Shown here: one piece after another, positions 56,724-64,000 of the stretch
How positions within the stretch are numbered: position 1 is the stretch's first letter
Layout: each line of letters starts with the position of its first letter
NCBI GenBank assembly: GCA_008828725.1
Contig: MEHQ01003579.1
Coordinates: 62,001-126,000, forward strand
Length of the DNA stretch: 64,000 bases
DNA from: Saccharina japonica
Taxonomy: Eukaryota; Sar; Phaeophyceae; Laminariales; Laminariaceae
Direction: 5' to 3'
The notes under the pieces: model-generated
Database searches by the model: none
What the model was told of the DNA's origin: nothing
Seen by the model: only the letters and a program-made list of their open reading frames with translations
Made by a program: the position numbers and the translations under genes

Positions 56724-57992
56724 AAGGGTGCGTTCGGAAAAAGTTGGGACGGGAAAATGTGGTCGGGACGGAAACAGTACGGTACGGGAACGGCCGATAT
56801 TTCGTTCCCGACCGCGATTTCCCGACCAGTACCGTAGTTAGCTTCTGTTCCCGAGCTCTACCTTCTCGAGGTAAGGTGTCGTGTTTCTGTTCCTGAGTGT
56901 TTCCCGTTTCACAGTCTGCCAGTTCCGACTATTTCCACCCCGCTGTCTGCTCACATATTCCCGTCCCATCCCGACGTTGGGACCCAGCTTCGCCCATCCC
57001 GCCTCTCACTATTGGGGCAGATAGATATTCCCATTCAATTACCGCCGTTTTTCTCTCGTTTCCCATCGAATGACCATGGATGCAACTGGATTATGCAACT
57101 TTAAGCAATAGCAGTACGTACGAGCACAGAGTACACCTAATAATACGAGCAGACTGGAGATTACAGTTTTTTTCGTATACGATTTGTTTATCTTTGCTAT
57201 TTTTCCCTCTCGTTTTCTACAATTCAAATACAAAGTTAAACTTTGTGTCAACCATTCAATCGGTCAAACCCACACCTGACTACAGCAGTAAATCAGTCGT
57301 ATATTTGAAAACAAAGAAACACACACCACACCGGCGCAAACATAAGACATGGCAAAAGGGTGGGCGTTGTGGAAGTGGATGATGCCGGCGGCTCTGCCTC
57401 GGCGCCTCAAGCAGAGCCCAAGCAAGCAACCCCAGTTTGTGCACATCACAAGTCGGTAATATAACCAGTTGCGGGGCTAAAGAAAACAAAAAGTGCCACC
57501 AGTGCACGAAGAAGACTTCGTTAAATTTGCTCTTTTCAGCCGTAGTTTCGAGCCCGCGTTCCAATTCGTGTTCCCAACCATTCCGGACTGCATTTCCCAA
57601 CCATATTCCCGACCGATTTCCCGACCTATTCCCGACGTTCCCCGATCGTTTCCCGTCCCACAAAAAAATCGTGTAGTCCCATGTCATCCCGACTAGATTC
57701 CCGACCGATTTCCCGACCTATCCCCGACCCGTTCACGGAACATTTCCCGTCCCGTACCGCACCGCCAAAAACTCGTTTCTCGTCCCGTCGAGTACCACCA
57801 AAAATTCTATGTATTCCTGTTAAATGACTTTTTGACTTCCCACCTTCCCGTCCCATTACCATGCCGCGGTAAACAAACGGGAACGTTTTCTCATATAGTC
57901 CGTCTGTCTCCAAATATCCAAAATTCCCCCATCACGAAGGAACACTTATCTTGGGTATGGGTAGTTTGTTGAAAAAAGCAGACACACCCTTA
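56724..57992. mobile_element. candidate TIR element with TTCCCGACC subterminal repeats
   Basis: The left end AAGGGTGCGTTCGG and right end GCAGACACACCCTT are roughly inverted. Inside, GGGACGGGAAA/TTCCCGACC units crowd both ends (56740-57000 and 57580-57870). There is no clear target duplication and no transposase. Confidence 0.4.
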
Positions 57993-57999
57993 AAACGGC

Positions 58000-58740
58000 A
58001 CTCTCGAGACGGAGATGATAACACGCGTCGAGTTTTTTTTATTATCAATATTTGGCCTGCTTTTTGCAAAAAACGCGAATTTCTGGTCCAAGTTCAGGTG
58101 GAGCGGAATGTTGCCACACAATAATTAAACTGCGTATTTAGGTAGCTCGTCACATTTGCGCATGGTCTTTTTTCGGTTTAAAAAAAATCGATAAACTGAA
58201 GGAGATATCGACAAAAATACGGATCTCGGAGGTCATTTTGTTCAAGTTTACATTAAATAATTGGGTATGGTATTTTATTGAGAGGGTGGAAAACGATTAA
58301 TCGCAACCACACGCGCAGGGCTTGTTATTCTTTTTTTCTGACAAACGAAATTTCGTGAGATATTAAGGATTTTTTTCAAAATGACTGATTTTGGCCAATT
58401 TTGGCCAGTCTTGGTATGTTTTTCTTGATGCGGTGTTGCATAATTACTTGTTATTAGTTCGAAATTTGTTTTCGTTCAAAATCTCTGCATCGATTTGCCT
58501 TGTCTTTGCGACCACGAATATACAATTTTTAATGTCTAAATGTTTTTGTTAAACTCGGTATAGTATAAAATTTGAACGGAAATGATGTCCCGGATGGACC
58601 ATACCATCCCTCGGAAAGACCCCAAAAACAGTTCGCCTGCAGCGGGAAAAACAGTCCCATCCCATACCGCAAGGCACCGCGCGTAACCTTGAAAAACGGG
58701 CATGTACCGGGTCGATACCGGCCGGCACGATGGTTCTCAT
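58000..58740. other. AT-rich stretch, no supported gene
   Basis: Low-complexity AT-rich DNA, for example TTTTTTTTATTATCAATA near 58033; nothing codes recognisably. Confidence 0.5.
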
Positions 58741-58950
58741 ATTTCCGTTCAGAGTTGTACATCACAGCAAACGAATACTACCATACAAGGTACAACATAC
58801 TGGGAAACACAAAGCTAGCGCCACGGGCGGAGTCGTGGCCGTACCGCTAGTGTTTTAAAAGCTTACAATAACCCGTGGGCACTCAAAGTCCCAAAAGGAA
58901 GCGGCAACATCTACATGTCAAAGGATAATACCCCTGGCATGGCCTGAGAC

Positions 58951-58958
58951 TATATAAG
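58951..58958 (+). promoter_or_regulatory. TATA box (TATATAAG)
   Basis: It lies 58 nt upstream of the ATG at 59009; the spacing is identical in the duplicate, where the box is TATACAAG. Confidence 0.6.
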
Positions 58959-59008
58959 AACGAACGACACACAAGAAGATAACAACGTGACACCCGCGGA
59001 ACGAGCTA

Positions 59009-59350
59009 ATGGCGGAGCACCTTGCAGCGTTTGCGTTTGCCACGGCTGTGAGAATTCTGGATATGTCAAAGGAGGCAAAACAGTGCGAGGTGGAAGTGGC
59101 ACGAATAGCAGTCCGAACGCAAAACGTTTTAGGAACTCTTGAAGGTGTCGGTGGGCACTTCAGCGACCAGGTTGGACTGGAGGCTAGTTTGTTGGAGCTC
59201 AAGAGCGTGCTCGAGAACGTGCAGGCCCTTGTTGGCCGCTGCGGCCCCTCGACCATGCCAAAGCGAATCAGAGACGCCATGTTCCAGCAAAGCAACCCTA
59301 ACAAGCAGGCACTCATTGATGCGGAGCGAAAGCTGGAAGTCATCACTCAG
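59009..59350 (+). CDS. MLKL/HeLo-like N-terminal helical domain exon, copy 2
   Basis: The 342-nt exon matches copy 1 almost residue for residue; I see LEGVGG for LDGVGG and CGPSTMPKR for CGPSRMPKR. The phase-0 donor CAG/GTGAGG at 59350-59351 is kept. Without splicing the frame runs 16 more codons to a stop at 59398, and these differ from copy 1 (VQMWSCKRLT versus VEV), as expected for intron sequence. No kinase or other partner exon lies downstream within the window, so it is either the start of a gene continuing past the window or an orphaned first exon. Conservation of the open frame while flanks diverge suggests selection or recent gene conversion. Confidence 0.7.
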
Positions 59351-59926
59351 GTGAGGGAGATCTCAGTGCAGATGTGGAGCTGCAAGCGATTAACTTGAGC
59401 AGCAGCAATTACACTGTTTTTTCAAGTATATCTACAACAGCAGCAGTGCTGCTGTTTCCTATGGGCTAGGTACGGCAGTAAGGAACACGTGGCTATTATT
59501 GTTACAGGCTACGTACGAGTGCGGCAGTAGACCCCATAGGGTTGCACGCTGTATCCATGAGGCAGAAGGAGAAAATATCCTTCCTGTAAACAATGCCTGG
59601 TACGAGTACGTAGCTCCGTTTAATATCTCTTCTGCATATACTAGGCTCTAATTTGAAGGCATCTGTCTCCGAAACAGGACTGACTGCGTTCTAAAGGAAT
59701 TAATATGCGTTCGGGATTGGAGGTCCCTCGTGTACTAACGTTCCCTATCAGGGTTGGTACCGGCCCCGCACAGGCAGGTCGAGCGGGCAAAAATGCCAAA
59801 ATGGTGTGCAGAAAATCGAGGTCCCTTGTATACCGTTCTCCTTCACCGCGGGGTCCCTTTTGACCGCAAGAGTCGAAGCAATGAGGATTTTTCCGCCGTG
59901 TGCACAGCGGAGACCTTTCGTCGTAT

Positions 59927-60270
59927 GTATATATATATATATATATTTTTCCCTATCCCATTTATTATCTTCGCACTTCCGTCTCTCCCTCCCTAGTCGT
60001 AACTCAGATCCGGGGTCACAAAGTAGGCTCCTCTCCCTCCTCCCCCACTACGGTTCTTGCCTTGATTTTTATCGCGCAGAGGGTTCAGCCTTCCCAACGC
60101 TCGTCGACTTTCATCGAAGTTTGCAAACTCACGCTATCGCGCTTTCTGCTAGTCAAGATATTTTTTGCGAGAAAAAGTGCCTAACTAAGCGCATGCACTC
60201 GGCGGGGCTCGAACTCGCTTTCTTGACGCTTACAGGCTTCGTGGTTACCTGCTAGCCCACCGGGGCGATA
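59927..60270 (-). mobile_element. tRNA-derived SINE, copy 3, beside an AT microsatellite
   Basis: In reverse it reads ATCGCCCCGGTGGGCTAGCA, then GGTAACC, then GCGAGTTCGAGCCCCG (box B), then the shared body (TTTGTGACCCCGGATCTGAG). A (TA)n run at 59927-59945 lies at its 3' side. The head is the most tRNA-like of the copies. Confidence 0.82.
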
Positions 60271-61703
60271 GAACTGCACGAATTAGGTTACAAAAACCAA
60301 CCTCACGCAGGATTGACACGCTCCTTGCCCACGCACACAACCACATCACACCCCTCAAAAACTGATAATCGGCGACCGCGACGAGGGCAAGGGCTATGCT
60401 ACTATGCTACTCTTTGTGACAGGAGAAGGAGTGAGTACATATTACCTCGAATACTTTGCGATTATGCGATTACTTTATTTTTCAGCTGTCACAATTCACA
60501 GGCAGATAAGTTGTCTGTGATCGCGTAAGTTTTATGCATATATACCATACCTGGTACCAGGTGCCACACCATTCAATACTGGTAGGCGATAACATCATTG
60601 TACCGTTAAAACACTCATCATGCCAATATCTTGGAGACAATACGATATTATAACTTCATTCGCCCCAGCATGAAAACGATGACGCAATTTGTCGAATGTC
60701 ACCAATCTCATCCAATCAATTCTCCTTTCCTGCGTAATCTGCTGTGTTCTCCACGAGCTGTGGAGTGAAAAGCAACGCATTTTTTTTTGTTTGTTTTTCA
60801 ACAGTAACACACAGCAATAGTACGTAATAACCTGTCTATTTAGTAAAAGTATTGTATCACGGAGCAAGATTCGGAGCTCATCATGCGTTTGCTCCACATT
60901 CCAACTGAATGAAGGTGCTTGAAATGGGTATTTTTGAAAAAACGAATGACACCGCAATTAATTGAAGCTTCCTCCCCGATCGAAAAAGCCATTATTTGAT
61001 AGTTAAAGTAAGTCGGAAAAAACGCAACCACCATCGACTGTTTTTTTTATATGTTCGAGGTGTCTTCGGTAAATCGAGTTGTAGGGAACCCGGTGAATTT
61101 TCGTAGCATGGGCAACGCTTAATATGGTGTGTTGATTGCGCTGAAAAAACAAAGTTTCGGAAAAAAACATGTGTTCGTTCTTGAAAAAGAAGGTTTTATT
61201 TTTATCGAACGAAATGGACCAAATTCCGAAACGAAACGTTTTAGTTTCACCTGTATAACCTAAAACGTCTCGTATACCAGGTATACGAGTACCTGCCTGA
61301 ACTAAACTAAACAAAAGTGACGTCCGGGACGGTACTACGTACTGTATTTTAAAAAAAAATTAAAAAAAAAACAGCTGTCACTGTGAGCTCTGGTGAGCTC
61401 GAGGATTTTGTCGAAGCTCATCTTTGCTAGCTGAGTGTAATACTTCGATCGCGCGTACTTACGGATTTTATATGTCCTCATGTAGGGTTGTACATCCCGT
61501 ATGAGGGAGACACAATCTGAGGCTGTAGAATACAGGAAGTGTGTGTCTATTTGTGGGGGGAGAAATAATTAAAATAAATTAAAATTGAAATTAAACAGTC
61601 TGAAATAAACATACCAGGTATACTATAGTGTTCCGACGAGTTGACGTGATAGAGTGGGTCTTGTTATAAGGATTACCCTGGGCTGGGTAATCGATCGATC
61701 TTT

Positions 61704-61778
61704 TACCCCTATAGCTCAGCAGGTAATACCCTCACATTTGGCGTCGTCGGCAGGACACGGGTTCGAATCTCACTTCGA
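61704..61778 (+). other. tRNA-like sequence (box A and box B), probably a SINE head or tRNA pseudogene
   Basis: TAGCTCAGCAGG at 61712-61723 fits box A and GGGTTCGAATCTC at 61759-61771 fits box B, at tRNA-like spacing. The acceptor ends do not pair and the T stem is imperfect, so I do not call a functional tRNA. It differs from the SINE family described above. Confidence 0.45.
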
Positions 61779-61851
61779 ACGTTTCTTTTATAGAAACGCT
61801 TGCGCGTGCGTCCCTAAAAAACGTCTCCCTGGTTCCCCAGGTACTGAAATG

Positions 61852-62067
61852 AAGCGGGTAGGTCAACGTACGGCCGTATACGGTACCGACGTCCCAAATA
61901 TACCGCCGTTCAGAGGGGGGGAAAGTGTTATTTATAAGGATTACCCAGTGTACCGTTCAGAGGGGGGGAAAGTACTGGGTAATCCTTATAACACTTTCCC
62001 CCCCTCTGAACGGCGGGATATTTGGGACGTCGGTACCGTATACGGCCGTACGTTGACCTACCCGCTT
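61852..62067. repeat. near-perfect long hairpin, ~95-bp arms
   Basis: The left arm 61852-61949 and right arm 61974-62067 are reverse complements except for one mismatch and a 4-bp TTAT duplication in the left arm. The 24-nt loop repeats an inner piece of the arm (ACCGTTCAGAGGGGGGGAAA). A shorter copy of the arm end (TTATAAGGATTACCC) occurs at 61666. Confidence 0.92.
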
Positions 62068-63320
62068 ATTTTCAATACTAATAGTAGCGCAAGCCACCTG
62101 TCGTCGTTATATATCTGTATGGGGTACAAGGGCTCCGCTCCGCGGGGGGCTGACGCCGCCCGCTACGCTCGCGCAAGGAAAGGGGCAGAAGAGGCCCATG
62201 ATGTATAGTGCAAGCAAAAGCACCGACTTGAAAATGCCAAGAGGTTCATGGTAAGAGGTTCATGGTGCACAGGGAGGGAAGAACGGCGGACTTGACATGC
62301 ATGCAAAACATGCTCGGGATGCACACTAGCTCCATGCTCCAGAACAACAAAGAAGCTGTGTGATCGAAAGAGAAAGCACAGCAACACGGCTCACAGCACG
62401 GCGCTGCGCTGCCTGCTGTGGTGTGTGTGATTTGTACCTTCGTGAGTATGTGTGGTAGTGCAACAACAACGAACGGTGGTTATATTACTTCGTACTTTGT
62501 ATGTATGAAGAAAGAGAAAGCACAGCACAGCTCGGTCGTCAAGTTGTGAAGTACGAAAAACAGGAAATCAACAAAACTGAGAAAGAAGAAAGACGTACAC
62601 ATTTGTACGTACGTACATACGAGTATACTCGTACGTACTCGTACTCGGAAAAAAAAAAATCCATCAAACCCATTGCGCCGCAAAAAACAAAAAAAAGTTG
62701 ACGTCTTTCGCGTTCTGTCAGCCTTGATGCTCCCCGTCCCTCCGCGATCACGTCGCCATCGATTCGGTCCGGGTCAAGCTCTACTGCCTCTCTGCCCCAG
62801 TGAGCCCCGTGGCCCGCCTCGCACGGAGCCCGGTGCTCACCGTGGCCCTCGTTCGCCCGCTCCATCATGATGGTGTCAAACTGCCGGGGTTTCTCTTTAA
62901 ATCCTATTTGTTCCGATAAATAAGCAACGCTTGAATTTTATTTTACAGGACAAAACGACCTTATATTTTCGGACATGCTGCAGCAGCAACGCAGACAAAG
63001 CGCCTTCATGCTTCCCTCGTGTCTCGGTGGACACGCCACGCCTAGCCACGAAAAAGGCGACCGCGCTCCTTCTGACCCCCCCTCTACTGGCCAGCGCCCT
63101 CCCATACCCGCGATGGCGCCGGGCTCGCCCGCGCTGCCGTGCTGTCTGGGCACACACACGAACCCAAAACTGAAAGAGGAAGAAGCCTCTCGCCAACTAA
63201 AGTATATAGGGAACAAAGAGAGAGAGAATGAGCAAGTAATGAACGGAGGCGGTGTTCGAAGTGGGAGCTCTGAGAGTGCAGGGATGAGGGATCCCTGGGC
63301 GAGATATCTGTAAGTGTGTC
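62068..63320. other. no supported gene
   Basis: It includes a TACG-rich low-complexity run near 62600-62645 and a CG-rich stretch near 63060-63160 with open frames on both strands but no recognisable domain. Confidence 0.5.
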
Positions 63321-63324
63321 TATC

Positions 63325-63425
63325 TCAGTCGTACGAAGCCAACCAACAAATTGCTCTTATGTTACGGCCCAAATCCCATGGTCCCCATATTATGGTCCAG
63401 GTATCAGGTACATAATACGAGAGCT
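63325..63425. repeat. uninterrupted copy of the repeat hit by SINE copy 1
   Basis: CTCAGTCGTACGAAGCCAAC runs straight into CAACAAATTGCTCTTATG and the AAATCCCATGGTCCCCAT stretch that flank the SINE at 26106-26462, so this is the empty-site version. Confidence 0.78.
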
Positions 63426-63496
63426 TCGACGAAATCCTCGAGCTCACAGCTGTTGTTTTTTTAATTTTTTGAATAATACCTGGTTACAAGGGCTCC

Positions 63497-63528
63497 GCAT
63501 GGGTGCCGGCATTCGCCGGCACCCATGC
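63497..63528. repeat. 14-bp perfect GC-rich hairpin
   Basis: GCATGGGTGCCGGC and GCCGGCACCCATGC enclose ATTC. The preceding TACAAGGGCTCCGC also occurs at about 62125 before another GC-rich stretch. Confidence 0.75.
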
Positions 63529-64000
63529 TTCGGGTAGGGCAGGGGAGGAGTTGAAAGTGTTCCATCCGACATGAAACACATAGGATGAAATTGAAAGGAA
63601 TGCCAAGGGTTTCATCCCAAATTAATAAATTACGAGTGTGGCAGGAGACGAAAAGGTTCACAACAGAAAAATCAATCATGATGAACATGCTTCGTTTCGA
63701 GGCGAAACAAAGAGGAATTGGCACTAAAATGGCCATTGAACGCAAGGATACTTGGAAAATATTTCATTCAAAAAGGCAAAAAGAAAGGCGCCGTTGATGG
63801 TGCCTTGGAAAACCCCTCCGTATGTACTTCCACACCATACGAATAACTTAATTACAGAGAAGCACAAAAGGAAAACGAAGGGGGCAATGCCCTTCAACAA
63901 ACGTGTACTTCAATGTGTGCGAAGAACTTATATTTAACAGAGAGCAACAGGGAATAAAAGACAACACAGATTGCAAGGTTAAAACGGCACATCCCAGAAA
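63529..64000. other. no supported gene
   Basis: One plus-strand frame of 70 codons (63585-63797), rich in Lys, Arg and Met, shows no known domain; it could be the edge of something beyond the window. Confidence 0.4.

Larger units (their letters stand above)
58740..61290 (+). repeat. segmental duplication, copy 2
   Basis: The partner of 22560-25970, same orientation. It lacks the 630-bp element and the MITEs of copy 1 and instead has a SINE at 59946-60270. Confidence 0.85.

Noticed and set aside
57280-57687. Minus-strand 135-codon frame with Gly/Asn/Arg repeats
   Set aside because: Translation of the TTCCCGACC/GGTCGGGAA array; no domain.
61704-61778. Functional tRNA gene
   Set aside because: Box A and B are good but acceptor and T stems do not pair, so it is kept only as a tRNA-like sequence.

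Overview
The window looks like nuclear DNA of a multicellular stramenopile, most likely a brown alga (Phaeophyceae, Ectocarpus-like). This is inference. The reasons are long GT-AG introns, intermediate base composition, scattered CAG/CTG triplet runs, many mobile elements, and above all a gene built from 72-nt exons that each encode one leucine-rich repeat, an architecture known from Ectocarpus LRR genes. There are no prokaryote-like operons, no CRISPR array and no rRNA. Only two or three host genes are supported; most of the window is transposable elements, their relics and satellites.

Region 1 (1-5300) holds no gene I can support, only satellites and a CAG-bearing tandem duplication. Region 2 (5300-16150) is one LTR retrotransposon of about 10.3 kb (448-bp LTRs, 4-bp target duplication) inserted into an older copy of a repeat called family A here. 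Its pol order is protease, reverse transcriptase, RNase H, a cytosine-C5 DNA methyltransferase-like domain, then integrase with a chromodomain-like tail. The integrase is itself split by a second family A copy. A methyltransferase inside a Ty3/Gypsy polyprotein is the most unusual thing in the window.

Region 3 (16150-22500) is a nest of transposons: a non-autonomous hAT element with a perfect 8-bp target duplication carries a pogo-like DNA transposon (decayed DDE transposase) and a near full-length family A copy. Region 4 (22560-31400) starts with a segmental duplication whose partner lies 36 kb away (58740-61290). Both copies carry a TATA box and one 342-nt exon for a helical domain resembling the MLKL/HeLo-like N-terminal bundle. 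The rest is MITEs, a tRNA-derived SINE family, family A copies and a decayed Copia gag.

Region 5 (32660-49008) is the host-gene core. A seven-exon TKL-type protein kinase (32660-37508) with all catalytic motifs is followed 0.5 kb downstream, on the same strand, by an 11-exon LRR gene (38015-49008; 362 residues in my model). Intron phases allow the helical exon at 22788 to be the first exon of the kinase, which would give an MLKL-like order (helical bundle, linker helix, kinase). Together these resemble an immune-receptor or cell-death locus. Region 6 (49009-64000) has a Copia pol relic, several satellites, a candidate TIR element, the second copy of the segmental duplication, a tRNA-like sequence, a near-perfect 95-bp-arm hairpin, and an empty site matching the SINE insertion at 26.1 kb.

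Exon models and domain calls are by eye from translation and motif recognition; no database search was run.
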